NCBI GenBank assembly: GCA_030696315.1
Contig: JAUYSM010000053.1
Span: 1 to 40,152, forward strand
Length of the DNA stretch: 40,152 nucleotides
Origin: Pseudohongiella sp.
GTDB taxonomy: Bacteria > Pseudomonadota > Gammaproteobacteria > Pseudomonadales > Pseudohongiellaceae
Direction: 5' to 3'
Shown here: in pieces, positions 10,101 to 21,000 of the stretch
Position numbering within the stretch: the stretch's first letter is position 1
Layout: every line of letters begins with the position of its first letter
The notes under the pieces: generated by a model
What the model was told of the DNA's origin: nothing
Seen by the model: the letters and a program-made list of their open reading frames with translations, nothing else
Database searches by the model: none
Program-made: the position numbers and the translations under genes

Positions 10101-13100
10101 GTTGAGTTATTGTCGGGAAATTCTGGGACGGCCTGATCTGAAACCCGGTGACAACTATTTCAGCGCCGGTGGAGATTCAATTCAGGCGATTGTGTTGGCC
10201 TCGCGTCTGAATGAAGCAGGTTATTTGCTGGACGTGAACGAGTTGTTCCGTAATCCGGTATTGTCCGACCTTGCACGTAATATAAAACTCAAGGGCAGTA
10301 AACCCGGTCGTGTATTGCCATCGTCGGCGGTACTGCTACCAACACCCATGCAGCTGTGGTTTTCCTCGACCAATAAAGGCGATCCCAATGCCTTTACTCA
10401 AGCTGCCTGGCTGCGCTTGCCATCGGGCATCACACTGGTACAGCTTACTGAGCTCTGCCGCCACTGGGCTAAGCAGCATGCGGTATTTCAGGACACCTGT
10501 GCATTGTCCATCGATAAACTTGTGCACTGTACCGAGCAGGAATCCGGGGCAGATCCGGATGCCGTTGCCCTGGCAGCACACGCCGACATAAATTTGCAGC
10601 ATGGTCCCTTGATGAGGCTTGTGCTGGTGCGCAACGGGGCACAAACGCGGGCACTGGTGGTGTTTCACCATTTTATGGTTGACGCAGTATCCTGGCAGTT
10701 ATTGCAAAGCCAATGGGCGCAACTTTGGGCAGATATCGAACAAGGCAAGCGCATGCGCGAGCTTCCTGAAGGCGCCACCATGCGCCAGTTTGCAAGTGTC
10801 TTGCACAGTGAAGAAGCGCGCCACAAAGCCTTGTCAGAAGCGCCGTTCTGGCTAGCGATGGCGGCAGCTTGCAAACCGGTGTTTGCGATTGACAACAATC
10901 GGCAAAAACAAGCGCATCAACGTCTGCGTCTTGCTACACTCTTTGACACGCAAGTGGCCGAAACCCTGCTAGCCACAGGTCACCGCGTATTCCGCAGCCG
11001 CGGCAGTGATCTTTTGCTTGCCGCGTTTACCGACGCGGTCGCCAGCGTCTGCAAAATTGATGCGGTCACCATACTGATGGAATCTAACGGCAGAGCGCAG
11101 ACTTATGCTGACGCAGATTTCTCCACAACCTTGGGTTGGATGACGTCGGCTTACCCGTTGCGTTTTGATTCACTGGGTTCCGGCAAACACACGAAAGACT
11201 GGGCAGAAAAAGTCGAACGTGTCCGTGAGCTGACCATGCGTGTACCAGAGCAGGGTGTTGGTTATGGTGTGCTCAGGCATATCATAAAACACGACGCGCT
11301 GGCTGATGCTGCACCTGAGTTTGCCTTCAACTATCTGGGACGGTTTAAACACCATGTCGATGTTGATTTTGCAATGCTCGACGAAACACCTGCGGGTGAC
11401 CGCATGGGGGAATCGGGTCTGCTGCCGGCGCTTGAGCTGGTGTGTTTTGCAGACGATGCCGGCCTGCATGTGTCGATGTCGGCAGATGCCGCGTTGGTAG
11501 ACTCAGAAATATTTGAACAGATACTGGATACATTCCGGCACCAGACGCTGGATCTTGCCGCTGCGTGTCAGGCTCTGACAGAACCGGTTCTGCCCTCACC
11601 GGTGGACTTTGTGGAAACCGACTGGCCACTGAGTGAATACTTGGGTCTGCTGGATGCCAACAGCATCAACCGCGCCGACGTTGCCAATATCGTGCCGGTG
11701 ACCGCGATGCAGAGCGGACTTATCTTTCACGCCCGCAGCAGGCCTGATGATCTGGCGTACCTCGAACAGGTAGATTTCACGCTGCATGGTGTGGAGGCAG
11801 ACAGACTTGCGCTGGCGTTCCAGCGCCTGCTTGAGGAATTTCCCCTTCTGCGCGCGGCGTTTGTGGTCGGCAGCAATGGTCGCACGGCGCAGCTGATCAG
11901 AAACTCGGTGACATTGCCTGTTGTATGTCACGATTTGAGCGGGTTGACCCCGCAGCAACAACAACGCGTGCTCGACGAGGCGCGCGAAACGGATCAGCTC
12001 ACACAGTTTGATATCTCGCAGGCACCGTTGATGCGGGTTCAGCTGTTCACCTTACAGAAGCCCGGGGAAAAGCTGAGAAACGTACCGATCAGCCGCGTGC
12101 ATGTTATCTGGACACATCATCATCTGATCATGGATGGTTGGTGTGTTGGCATATTGTTCGACCGCTTGATGCATTGTTATGACAGCGACACTTTAGGCGC
12201 GGACACTGCAGGCGCAAACACTGCCGAACGTGTTGATGTGGGCAACAACAGATTGAACTTGGATTATTTCCGCTGGCTGGCGGCGCGCGACAAGAGCCTT
12301 AGCGCCGGCTATTGGTCAACACTGCTGACCGGTGTGGAGCTTCCTACGCGCTTGCTGCCCTGGCCACGTCTGGATACAGAGCCTGTTGATCAGCGCAAGG
12401 GTTACCAGTTGCAGCGCCACACAGTGCAGCTGTCCCCGGCACTGACCGCGGGCATGCGGGCTTTTGGCGCATCAAAAAATGCAACCTTGAGCAGTGTGAT
12501 CAGGCTGGCCTGGGCTGTGTTGTTGGCAAGATTCACCAACAGTGCAGACGTTGTTTACGGCACTGTTGTCTCCGGCCGGCCAGCCGAAGTTGCCGGCATT
12601 GATAGCGCTGTCGGGCTGTTTATCAATACGGTACCTGTACGGTTTGTTCTGGATGACGTCATCACTGCAAACGATGCGCTGACGCTTGTTCAGCAGCAGG
12701 CCAATACCAGTCGTCATCATGAATATCTTAGCCTGGCGGAGATTCAGGCGGCTGCGCCGGATCTGCGAGCGCGCGAACCTCTGTTTGATCATCTGGTGGT
12801 GCTTGAAAATTATCCGATGGATGCAGCGTTGCGCGGGACGGATGCGCCAGAGAACGATGTTCATCAGAGCGCTGCGAAGAGCAGTACAGGTGCGGATAAT
12901 GCTGCGGCTGTCAGCATTTCAGATATTCGTGCCTACGAGCGCACCGACTTGCCGCTGAATCTGGTGCTGGTGCCAACGTCTGCTGGTCTCGAAGCTACTT
13001 TCCTGTTTGATGCTGCCGTGTATCCCTCCCGGCAGATTGAACATCTGGCAGAGCACTTTGTTCATGTTGTACAGGCACTGGTGCATGCCCCGGATCAGGC

Positions 13101-15093
13101 TCTGGCCTCGCTGGATCTGCTGACACCGGCAGAAAATTCCTGGCTTTTTGATCAGTGGAATCAGCGCCAGTCAGCGTATCCCACTGAAGTTACGCTATAC
13201 GACTTGTACAGTGACGCCGCCCGCCGTAATGGCGAAGGTATTGCGCTGCGCGATGAACACGGCGCGATCACGCATGTTGAATTGTATGCCCGTGTGCAAG
13301 CCGTGGCGGCCGGTTTGCTGGCCTGCGAAGATTTTGCACCCGGCGGGCGGGTGGCGTTATGGCTGCCACGCAACCGCGAGATGATTACAGGTATGTTGGC
13401 TGTGTTGGCGGCGGGTGGCAGTTATGTCGCACTTGATCCTGTTTACCCGGAAGAGCGACTGCGTTTTATCGTACAGGACAGCGCGGCGGCATTGGTATTG
13501 ACTGCTGATGCTATGCCAGCGCTGAACCTTGCTGCTCAGCAAGTTGATATCAACAGCCTGGCGAATCACGCCGCAGACCCCGGTAGCTTGCCCCGATTCC
13601 CGCAAGAATCGGCTGCCTATGTGATTTACACCTCCGGTTCCACCGGTCAGCCCAAGGGTTGCGAAATATCACATCGTAATGTCGTGCGCCTGCTGCGCAA
13701 CCAGGATCTGGATTTTGATTTTGATCACAAGGATGTCTGGATAGTTGCCCACTCGTTCTGTTTCGATTTTTCTGTGTGGGAAATGTACGGTGCGTTGCTG
13801 AACGGTGGCACGCTGGTGATTCCATCGGCGGCCGAGGTACGTAACGTCGAGACCTTTGTCGATCTCGTGGCCCGCCATCAAGTCACGGTACTGAATCAGA
13901 CACCGGCTGCGTTTTATCAATTTATCAGGGCCGCTCTAAAAAAACCTGCTACCGAACTTGCTGCCTTGCGCCTTGTTGTGTTCGGCGGTGATTCTCTTGC
14001 CTGTAACAGACTGGCACCATGGGTGGCAGCGTTTCCTGTCAGCCGTGTGAAACTGGTGAACATGTATGGCATCACAGAAACCACCGTACACGTCAGTTAC
14101 CGCGAAGTCAGCGAGGCGGATGTGCTCAATGGTTCCCATCTCAATCTGGTAGGACGGCCTTTGCCGGAAACCGGAGTATGGATTGTCGACCGCTGCGGCC
14201 AATTGCAACCACCGGGCATCGCCGGCGAGATTGTAGTCAGTGGCAGTGGTGTGGGTATGGGTTATCTGAACCGGCCGGAACTGACCGCGCGCAAATTTGC
14301 TTTGCTTGCCAGCGCCGGGAAAAACATTGCCGTAACAAACGGCGCCGACAATCAGCGCTGTTATTGGTCGGGTGATGTCGGTTATATCAGCCCGGAGCTT
14401 GGTCTGGTGTATCTGGGGCGCAACGACCATCAGGTGCAGGTGCGTGGTTTCCGCGTTGAATGTGAGGAAATCGCGCGCTGTCTTGAAAATCACCAGAGCG
14501 TCGCAGAGGCCTTGGTCATGCCGATCGAAAATACGCATGGTACAGAGCTGATTGCTTATCTGGTGGGTGATGCAACGGCTGCGCCCGCGCAGTGGCGGCC
14601 TTGGCTGTCGACACGGTTGCCGGACTACATGATTCCTGCGTATACCGTATGGCTGGATGCGCTGCCGATGACCAACAACGGAAAAATCGATCGGGCGGCA
14701 CTGCCGGATCCATTTTATCTGGTGCAAGCACCTGCAGCAGAGCCAGCAACTGACATTGAATGCATGATCATCGATGCCTGGCAGCACGTGCTGGAACATA
14801 AACAGATTGGCCCGCTGACCAACTTCTTTGAGATCGGCGGACACAGTCTGAAGGCCTTGACGCTGGTCGATGTGCTGCAGACACGTTTTGGTTTTAGCGT
14901 GAATGTAGCGGACGTTTTTGAATTCCCGACGCCACGTCAGCAAGCAGCCTTGTGTTCAAAACCCGGCTCACAGGCAAGCGCAGCAGATGACGACATTGCT
15001 GCGTTGCTGAACGCTATGGCTATTGATGATCTTGGACTCGACGCGATCGAAGCGCTGCTAGCCGATGTGTCAGACAAGCGCCGGGACAGCTGA
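5245..15093 (+). CDS. Hybrid PKS/NRPS megasynthase: ACP-aminotransferase-C-A-T-E-C-A-T
   Basis: Megasynthase of 3282 residues. Order: ACP about 6-82 (phosphopantetheine Ser S39 in LGLDSLM); class III aminotransferase about 205-625 (PLP Lys K454 in STYGK); C about 630-1043 (HH 754-755, D759); A about 1105-1590 (TSGSTG about 1257-1262, K1585); T (S1645 in GGDSI); E about 1696-2115 (H1808, H1809, D1813, then SW); C about 2150-2615 (H2292, H2293, D2297); A about 2640-3155; T (S3201 in GGHSL). The layout resembles iturin/mycosubtilin enzymes, where an aminotransferase turns the beta-ketoacyl-ACP into a beta-amino acyl group that is condensed onto the first amino acid. By-eye specificity codes are DAILTAEVVK (no confident match) and DFWNVGMVHK (threonine). 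The ACP completes the split module of the preceding KS-AT. The GTG start of the next megasynthase follows two bases after the stop. No MbtH-like gene is nearby. Confidence 0.95.
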   Translation: MSQQQSTLDAVVAIIESISGVSVSDLNRDTDLLDLGLDSLMFVRIGRVLESQYRVEISMKRFYDELSNLGALADHLAANGSPMVVAQEQPQQAAPIAGSAAAADVNTVMSAHMALMRRYLDGVAAGRHTTVPASPGLNVASTAISRPAPAPQTGNHNDAVETRKKFSGIVTQKEELSTQQRDFIGQLTARLSARCRLSKQMAEEGREYLSDWKYSLQFKQDLKELRFPVVCETASGSRFTDVDGNEYVDIAMGMGVHYFGHSPRFIDDAVRRQLESNLALGPQSRLAPDVARRICALTGHQRAAFFVTGSDAVMLALRLVRAARARDKVVMFAGAYHGICSDVLAGQGESGAVPMSPGLPTGIVNDLIVLDYDAPESLGRIRELADQLAGVLVEPVQSRNPALQPQRFLRQLRALCTELNIPLIFDEMVNGFRQAPGGMQEWFGVKADMSTYGKIIGGGYPLSVIAGNAELMQWIDGGVWHYGDNSAPLTDSIATGGTHNKHPVALAAAAAVLDHIENNPGLFLAARMRMHQLADRINVWFERNAVPLRLTYFGTQFKFESFASAFEVELFFYLLLEKGIYTWELHVANLSTEHTQEDADQLLAAIVYAVEQLRAGGFVFRADRLRRQYLPMSSVQKRLYAITQREGAEKPYHLAGAWRLRGTVDAARLEDCIHQVIIRHESLRTAFVVVDGEFYQRIIAEPRFFLDRFDAGPEAVDELLDAYIQPFNLLEPPLIRVALAAEDNGTHLLLMDVHHIVADGLSMNVVLQEILALYDGERLEPVRSQTRHVQDAITQYLAGDRAREDSRYWLETLTPFVATQETFDLSPDFSRPPVTSFAGRRIALKLDTESTAALHRFCTKSRISTFGALFAVFVAWTWRYARQRQFVVGLPGSGRPDAAADNAVGMFVNTLAFPASINEHSSVNEFLQQIRDQLFEVQAHSDYPFSALLGALNISHRANRNPLFDVMFSYENAGSRTIKTNSFDGETLTQYEGAGMFDISLDLIEAENSVLINCAYAESLFSETTMTRRIGEYLTLLETLVAGDTGTVVDWVNSAFTVPEPTPQANVGARVAMLHSGSRTATRSAAKSANVSKTASARVVPDTIYSQWKKQVASGAHTIALIEGDRQLTYAQVDNLVTETAFTLFNLYGIRAGDRVLVSLDSSIDLITAMFALFSMGAVYVPVTPDTPLARVRLILQQCDAHYLIHATGHACVPELTDSKAVECIAIEVLNKRAIATTRHQALQAPQAEDVAYVIFTSGSTGVPKGVEILHSGITNSVAWRIREYRLERADTTLQMPSAGFDASLIDILSALLSGGRLVMIDTASKRSVERIRENIEQHQVTSILLTPTLYRVLLERIPASVASLRFVTVAGEKLAPDLMQAHFARVPMVELWNEYGPTECSVVVSGGRLTPDLDRVTIGWPIPNTQVFILDEQEHPLPTGVWGRLWVSGIGLAKAYAGDELTTNNKFRCLPALGNIRCYDTGDVARLLDTGALEFKGRDDGQVKVNGYRIELDDVETALRSQLKLSEVAVSVIDKGNSASLHAWVVADAVPVAWREDLLTVLPAWMVPAALHSVASLPMLPSGKLNRRALVPPADLATTGIAADIVESLPIDNNLALLLSYCREILGRPDLKPGDNYFSAGGDSIQAIVLASRLNEAGYLLDVNELFRNPVLSDLARNIKLKGSKPGRVLPSSAVLLPTPMQLWFSSTNKGDPNAFTQAAWLRLPSGITLVQLTELCRHWAKQHAVFQDTCALSIDKLVHCTEQESGADPDAVALAAHADINLQHGPLMRLVLVRNGAQTRALVVFHHFMVDAVSWQLLQSQWAQLWADIEQGKRMRELPEGATMRQFASVLHSEEARHKALSEAPFWLAMAAACKPVFAIDNNRQKQAHQRLRLATLFDTQVAETLLATGHRVFRSRGSDLLLAAFTDAVASVCKIDAVTILMESNGRAQTYADADFSTTLGWMTSAYPLRFDSLGSGKHTKDWAEKVERVRELTMRVPEQGVGYGVLRHIIKHDALADAAPEFAFNYLGRFKHHVDVDFAMLDETPAGDRMGESGLLPALELVCFADDAGLHVSMSADAALVDSEIFEQILDTFRHQTLDLAAACQALTEPVLPSPVDFVETDWPLSEYLGLLDANSINRADVANIVPVTAMQSGLIFHARSRPDDLAYLEQVDFTLHGVEADRLALAFQRLLEEFPLLRAAFVVGSNGRTAQLIRNSVTLPVVCHDLSGLTPQQQQRVLDEARETDQLTQFDISQAPLMRVQLFTLQKPGEKLRNVPISRVHVIWTHHHLIMDGWCVGILFDRLMHCYDSDTLGADTAGANTAERVDVGNNRLNLDYFRWLAARDKSLSAGYWSTLLTGVELPTRLLPWPRLDTEPVDQRKGYQLQRHTVQLSPALTAGMRAFGASKNATLSSVIRLAWAVLLARFTNSADVVYGTVVSGRPAEVAGIDSAVGLFINTVPVRFVLDDVITANDALTLVQQQANTSRHHEYLSLAEIQAAAPDLRAREPLFDHLVVLENYPMDAALRGTDAPENDVHQSAAKSSTGADNAAAVSISDIRAYERTDLPLNLVLVPTSAGLEATFLFDAAVYPSRQIEHLAEHFVHVVQALVHAPDQALASLDLLTPAENSWLFDQWNQRQSAYPTEVTLYDLYSDAARRNGEGIALRDEHGAITHVELYARVQAVAAGLLACEDFAPGGRVALWLPRNREMITGMLAVLAAGGSYVALDPVYPEERLRFIVQDSAAALVLTADAMPALNLAAQQVDINSLANHAADPGSLPRFPQESAAYVIYTSGSTGQPKGCEISHRNVVRLLRNQDLDFDFDHKDVWIVAHSFCFDFSVWEMYGALLNGGTLVIPSAAEVRNVETFVDLVARHQVTVLNQTPAAFYQFIRAALKKPATELAALRLVVFGGDSLACNRLAPWVAAFPVSRVKLVNMYGITETTVHVSYREVSEADVLNGSHLNLVGRPLPETGVWIVDRCGQLQPPGIAGEIVVSGSGVGMGYLNRPELTARKFALLASAGKNIAVTNGADNQRCYWSGDVGYISPELGLVYLGRNDHQVQVRGFRVECEEIARCLENHQSVAEALVMPIENTHGTELIAYLVGDATAAPAQWRPWLSTRLPDYMIPAYTVWLDALPMTNNGKIDRAALPDPFYLVQAPAAEPATDIECMIIDAWQHVLEHKQIGPLTNFFEIGGHSLKALTLVDVLQTRFGFSVNVADVFEFPTPRQQAALCSKPGSQASAADDDIAALLNAMAIDDLGLDAIEALLADVSDKRRDS
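7132..11640 (+). other. NRPS module 1: C-A-T-E, D-residue of unknown identity
   Basis: The C domain has an intact HHIVADG. The A domain has IFTSGSTGVPKG, NEYGPTE, YDTGD and PSGK. My alignment to the GrsA pocket positions gives DAILTAEVVK, with the Asp that binds an alpha-amino group but no clear match to a code I know. The T domain is of the GGDSI type that usually precedes E domains. The E domain shows HHFMVDAVSW, the E4-like ESNGR with its glutamate, GWMTSAYP and FNYLG, so it is probably active and residue 1 should be D. The following C domain opens with VTAMQSGLIFH, as D-accepting C domains do. Confidence 0.85.
11680..15093 (+). other. NRPS module 2: C-A-T, threonine
   Basis: The C domain (HHLIMDG) follows an E domain and looks D-L type. 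The A domain shows YTSGSTGQPKG, NMYGITETT and NNGK. The pocket residues read DFWNVGMVHK, which matches the well-known threonine code. The T domain is GGHSL with S3201 and no E domain follows, so L-Thr is expected. A tail of about 40 residues rich in Asp and Leu after the T domain may dock to the next protein. Confidence 0.88.
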
Positions 15094-15095
15094 TC

Positions 15096-18000
15096 GTGGA
15101 CAACAAAGAGGCTTTGCGAGCGCGTCTGGAAAATCTGTCGCCTGAACAGCGCGCAGCGCTGCTGCAGCAGATTTCCCGCTTGCGTGAGCAACAGGAGCGG
15201 CAACAGGCTCCGCAGGCAATCGGGCAACAAGCACAGCCTCAGGGCCAACAGACAGATCCGCAAACGCTGCGGCAACAAGGTAGTCACGCAGCTGGATCGC
15301 CTTATCCACTGAGTCTGGCGCAGCGTCGTCTGTGGATGCTGTCCCAGATGGGCAATGACGCCAGCGCAGCCTACAACATTGCAGCCGCATTCTGTTTTGA
15401 TAACGCTCTGGAGCCTGAGCGGCTTCAGCGTGCATGGCGCAAGCTGCTTGCCAGCCATGAGGTGCTCAGATCGGCGTTTACGCACGAAGACAACGCGCTG
15501 TTGCAGATGCCGCGCGCGGCCGATGACTGGAAAATGCACACGCGTAAGCTGGCGGCGGAACACGATGTGGACACACAATTGCTGCAATTGGCCAGCGAAG
15601 AAGCCGCCATACCCTTCGACCTGCAGCAGGACTGGTTGATCAGGGTGATTTACTGCGAGAGCGCTGCCGGAGCTGCGGGTCTTGTTGTTGTGATCCATCA
15701 CATCGTCTGTGATGGTCTGTCGATTACCAGCATGATCCGCGAGCTGGCACAGTACTACGGAGAGGCCGGGGCCCTGGAAGCTGCTGCTGCCTTGCCCAGC
15801 CGCCTGCAATTCCGCGACTACGTAGAATACGAAACCCGCGCTGACAACAGCAAAGCCAGAACTTACTGGAAACACATCTTCGCAAGTCCGCCCGAGACGC
15901 TGGATGCGCTGCCGGATCTGCCAAGACCGGTATTAAAAGATTTCAGTGGCCGCTCGGTTGCGTTGACGCTGCCCACTGCAGACGCTGCTGCCTTCGAAGG
16001 TTTTTGTCATGCGCACAATGCCACCTTGTATATGGGTCTTGTGGCACTGGTACAACTGCTGCTGGCACGTTTTGCAAATGTCGGCGAAGTGACACTGGGT
16101 ACACCGGTCGCCGGCAGGCCGGGCGCACAGTTCGACAAGGTAGTCGGTCCTTTTGTAAACACCATTGCTTTGCGCCAGACCATTGATCGCACTAAAACCT
16201 TTCCGGAACTGCTGATGCAGGTACGTCGCAGCGTGCTGGAAGGTTTTCAGAACCAGGGGCTGGCATTTGATGAGGTGGTGACTGAGTTGGGTTTTGCCAA
16301 AGATCCCAGCCGATCGCCTTTATATGATGTGATGCTCGGGCTTACCTCAGCCGACGATCAGCGTCTGAGTTTCAGTGGCACTCCGGGCGCAGAAAGCACG
16401 GGTGCTGCCGTTCGGGAGGGTGACATTGTCGGCCGCGCGTTGCGAATTCCGCTGGCATTCAGCAAGGTCGATCTGACGTTCCACTTCGAGAAGGGCAGTG
16501 ACGGCAGCCTGCGCCTTGATCTGGAATACGCCAGCGGCATCCTGCTCGAAGCAACTGCGCAGCGTTTGTGTGAAGCATGGCACCTGTTGACTATTGAATT
16601 GCCACAACAGCCTTTGCGTAAACTGGGTGAGTTTGCGTTGCAGAGCGTTGAAGATCGCAGTTTATTGCTGGAGCAGGTAAATGCTACAGCGCGGCCTTAT
16701 CCACAGCACGCGACCCTTGTTGAAGAGTTCCGCAAGTCTGTGCAGAGAGCACCCGACGCCATTGCCGTTCATGCCGGCGAAGTGCAGCTGAGTTATGGTC
16801 ATCTTGATCAGTTATCCGATGAACTGGCTCAACTCATTGTGCATCAGCCTGCATACACGGCCGGTTGCCGCATTGCATTGATGCTCGAGAAGGACGAACG
16901 TGCGCTGATTGTCATTCTCGCCATTCTGAAAACACGTAGCGTTTATGTGCCACTTGCCGCCAACACACCTTTGGAACGCGTGGCAGATGTTGTTGAGGCA
17001 GGCGAAGTGCGATTGCTGTTTGCGGAAACAAACCGCATAAGAGAGTTGCACCCGTTGGGTATTGTGTTGATGGATACGGATGCGCTGTTACGTGGTAGCG
17101 CAGCAGATCGCGCTATCTCAACGGCTGCTACTGGTAAAGCGAGTAATGTGCGGCCGTTCACCCCCAAAAGTGCTGGCACTACACCTGCGCCGCCCGAACC
17201 TGCATACCTGATGTTTACGTCCGGATCGACGGGCAAACCCAAGGGCACACTGATCGATCAGCATGCTGTGCTCAGGTTGGTGTGTAATACCGATTACCAT
17301 CAGGTACAGGCTGAAGAGCGCGTATTGCTGACCGGTTCGCTTGCCTTTGATGCGGCCACATTTGAAATCTGGGGCCCTTTACTCAATGGCGGTTGTGTTT
17401 GTATTCCGGCCGGCACCACCTTGCTGGAAGTGCATGAGTTTCAGGCGCTGGTAGATCACTACCAGATAGATACTGCATTCCTCACCACGGGCCTGTTTAA
17501 CCAGCTCGTCGACAACAGTGCGGCGGCTTTTTCCAGATTACAAACCGTGCTCACCGGCGGCGAAAAAATTTCTGTCGAGCACGTCAGAAAACTGAAGCAG
17601 GCGCAGCCCGCTTTAAACGTGCTGCATGTCTACGGCCCGACCGAAAACACAACTTTTTCAACCTGGCACCGCATTACTGCGGACGACCTGGCGCAGGCTA
17701 CCATTCCGATTGGCAGGCCGATTGCCAACAGTCGTATTTATTTGCTGGATCAGAATATGCAGCCGGTACCGATTGGTGTGCCCGGCGAGATTTATTGCGG
17801 CGGTGACGGCATTGCACGTGGTTACATCAACCAACAGTCTGGTGGCCTCAACGGGCAGCGGGAGGCATTTCTGCCTGATCCGTTTGTGGACGCCGGTACC
17901 GGTCGTTTGTACAGAACCGGTGATCTCGCCAAATGGAATCAAAAACGCGAGTTGATATTTCTTGGGCGTAATGACCGGCAAGTAAAAGTGCGTGGTTTCC

Positions 18001-21000
18001 GTGTTGAACTGGGTGAAGTGGAATATCACCTGCGTACTTTGCCCGGTGTTTCTGACGCATTTGTGCAGGCGCGTGGAGAGGCGGGTATCAGTGAATTGCT
18101 CGCCTGGCTTGTTGTACCAACCGGAAGCGCTGTCAGTGTTGCTGATGTTCGCGAAGCTTTAAAAAGCAATGTACCGAATTATATGCTGCCGGCTAAAGTT
18201 GTGTGTCTGCAGCGACTGCCGTTGAATGCCAGCGGCAAAGTTGATGTCAGTGCGCTGCCGCTGCCCGAAGACGCGGACGATCAAACGGCTGGCCAACAAC
18301 ACACTCTATTGCAAACAAAACCAGAACAAGATCTGGCACGTTTGTACGCCACGGTGCTTGGTCTGGCGGGGAATGCCATACACTGCATCGATCGCGACGC
18401 CAATTTCTTTTCTTTGGGCGGCGATTCCATCCGTGCCATTCAACTGGTGTCACTGGCCCGGTCTGAGGGTTATCACTTTACGCTCAAGGATATCTTTGCT
18501 TCGGAAACTCTGGCTGGCCTGGCCGCAGCGGCAACCGTTGTGCCGCGCGTTGCAACTGAGTTTGTGCTGGGTTCCGGACCGATGAGTCCCACGCAGTTAT
18601 GGTGGCTGGATCAGACCGGCGCGCCTGCCAACCACTTTAATTTGTCCAGCGTGTTCAGAGTCGCAGAGCCTGTTGACGTAACTGTTTTGCGCGCGGCGCT
18701 CGATGACTTGCTGGCACTGCATCCGGCGCTGCGTCTGACATTGGACATGCAAACGCACCAGCAAAGTATTCGGGACAAGGGACATTATGTGCTGCGTGAA
18801 TTTGCCGCCGGGCAATCGCGACAGCAATGCTGGCAGGAACTGCAGCACGCCATTGACCTTGAATCGGGCGTTCTGCTTGCCGTGGGTGTGGCTTCGCAGG
18901 CGGAGGTAAGCTACCTGGCGATTGTGGTCCACCATATTGCGGCAGATGAAGTTTCCGGCCGCTTGTTTGCGGAAAATTTGCAGCGGCTCTATCACAAGCA
19001 CCTGACACAAAGGCTTCAGACCGCCCAGCCTGGCAGCATAAGTAATGTCATGCAACAGCCCGTGCAGGAAGCACTGGGCCTCATCAACTGGGCTGCTCAG
19101 CTGAAGGCAACGGTAGAGCGCGGGGCGATGGATAGCGATCTTACCTACTGGCAGGACGCTGTCGCACGCGGCCGTAAAATGCTTGATCAACAGCAACTTC
19201 TGTTCAGCAATCTGCAGTCAACACGCGGCGCAGCACAACAAACGCTGTCGCGCGACGAGACGCAGACACTGCTACAGTTGGGCGCTGCGCAGCTGCGCAC
19301 AACGCCGCAGGAGTTGCTGCTGTCGGCCTTTATCAGAGCATGGCAGCGCATACTGGGTGAGGCGGATTGTGTCTTTTCTCTGGAAGGCCACGGACGCGAA
19401 CCGTTCGAAGGCCTGGGTGATAGCAGCTCGACCATGGGCTGGTTCACCTCCTTGTACCCCTTTGTGTTCTCCAGCGCTTCTCTCGGCAGTTTTGTCAGCA
19501 GTTCTGTCAGCAGTTCTGAAAAAGCAACTCCGCAGTTTTTTGATCTCTACCGCGAAGTAAAAGACTGTGTCAGACGTTTGCCATTCAAAGGTTTTACCTA
19601 TCTGCCTCTGCGTTATTACAGCAGTGAACAGGTGCGGACCACGCTGATGCTCAAGCCGCAACTCAGTTTTAATTACCTCGGCGAAACGGTTGCCGATCAG
19701 GACGCATGGCTGAGTGCTGCGCTTGAGCCGGCCGGTGACGACCATGGGGTAGATGTTGCCGAACCGTTTAAACTCGACGTGCTCGCACGCATCACCGACG
19801 GTCAGTTTGAACTGACATTGCGTGGGTATGAGCCGCGCCGCCGCATTGCCGGCGATCAGGAGCCTGGCAAAACAACTGCAGGCGACATGGTAGCGCTTGA
19901 TGCCCTCGCCGCAGCGTGGCTGCAAGAACTTGCTACACTTGCGACGCGTCTGAAGGAAACCGCCGCAGGTCAGTTCACCGATGGCTACCTGTTGTCACTA
20001 TCCGATAGTCTGGTGGCTTTTGCTTCACTTGCAGAGCTCGATGCCACGCTCGCTGCGCTGCGTCTGCCAGCTGCAAGTATTGAAGAAATTCTGCCTCTGA
20101 CCGGGATGCAGTCGGGCATGTGGTTGCACTGCGCGACACATCCGACGGCGTATCAGGATCAGGTTGCGCTGCGCCTGCATCAGCCGCTTGACGCAGCACG
20201 TTTTGAGGCAGCCGCAGGTGCGCTGGTGGCGGAAACCCAGGCCCTTCGCACCGGTTTCGCACAAACACCGCATGGCGAACTGCTGCAGATTATTTTCCGT
20301 GAGCGAACGGGCAACTTTTATTACATTGATCGCTCCGACAGCGGCACGGCATCAAGTAATGAGTTTGAGCATGACCTGGCCCGGTTGCGCGTATCGCTAC
20401 GCAGTAAAGCCAGAGACCTGTTGTGCGATCCGCTGTTTAACCTGACTCTGGTACGTATCAACAACAGTTGCTTCGAACTCGTTATCGATTTCCATCATAT
20501 GGCAATTGATGGTTGGACCAGCGCACGGTTGTTGCAGAGGCTGGAAGCACTTTACTTTTTTGAAAGCAATGCAGACACCAGCCGTGGGATGCGATCGTAT
20601 TTCGAATGGATGGGCCGGCAGCCGCAAGCGAGTGCCAGAAACTATTGGCAGACCTTGTTAGGGGATTATCAAGGTCGTAGTGATATACCCACGCACCTGC
20701 CAAGAATTCCTGCTGAACAACCCGCACCGTTGTTTGTAGAGGTCCGCACAGGTGCTGCGCTGCATGGCGACCTGATTATTTGGTGTGAGCAACATGGCCT
20801 CACCATCAATGCTGTTGTGCAGGCTTTGTGGGGAGTATTTCTTGGACGTCTGACAGGCAGCGACGACATTGTGTTTGGTGCCACAGTATCCGGTCGTGAT
20901 ATCGACCTGCCAGGTGTCGGCAATATTGCAGGCATGTTGATCAACACCTTGCCCGTGCGCATCAGAGTTGGAGACGCAACAGTATTTGCTGAACTGGTGC

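Noticed and set aside
12196-12225. 15-base imperfect tandem repeat
   Set aside because: It encodes a small Gly-Ala-Thr loop in a C domain; normal surface-loop variation.
13936-14943. Long open frame on the minus strand (335 codons)
   Set aside because: It lies entirely opposite the A-T region of module 2, whose plus-strand motifs are clear; the antisense translation is rich in His, Arg and Cys and shows no domain.
14937-15875. Minus-strand open frame (312 codons) spanning the junction of the two megasynthases
   Set aside because: It is antisense to the T domain end and the next C domain; no recognisable motif and no start signal.
19494-19517. 12-base tandem duplication (GTCAGCAGTTCT twice)
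   Set aside because: It only adds a short Ser-rich loop inside an E domain and keeps the frame; not a meaningful repeat array.
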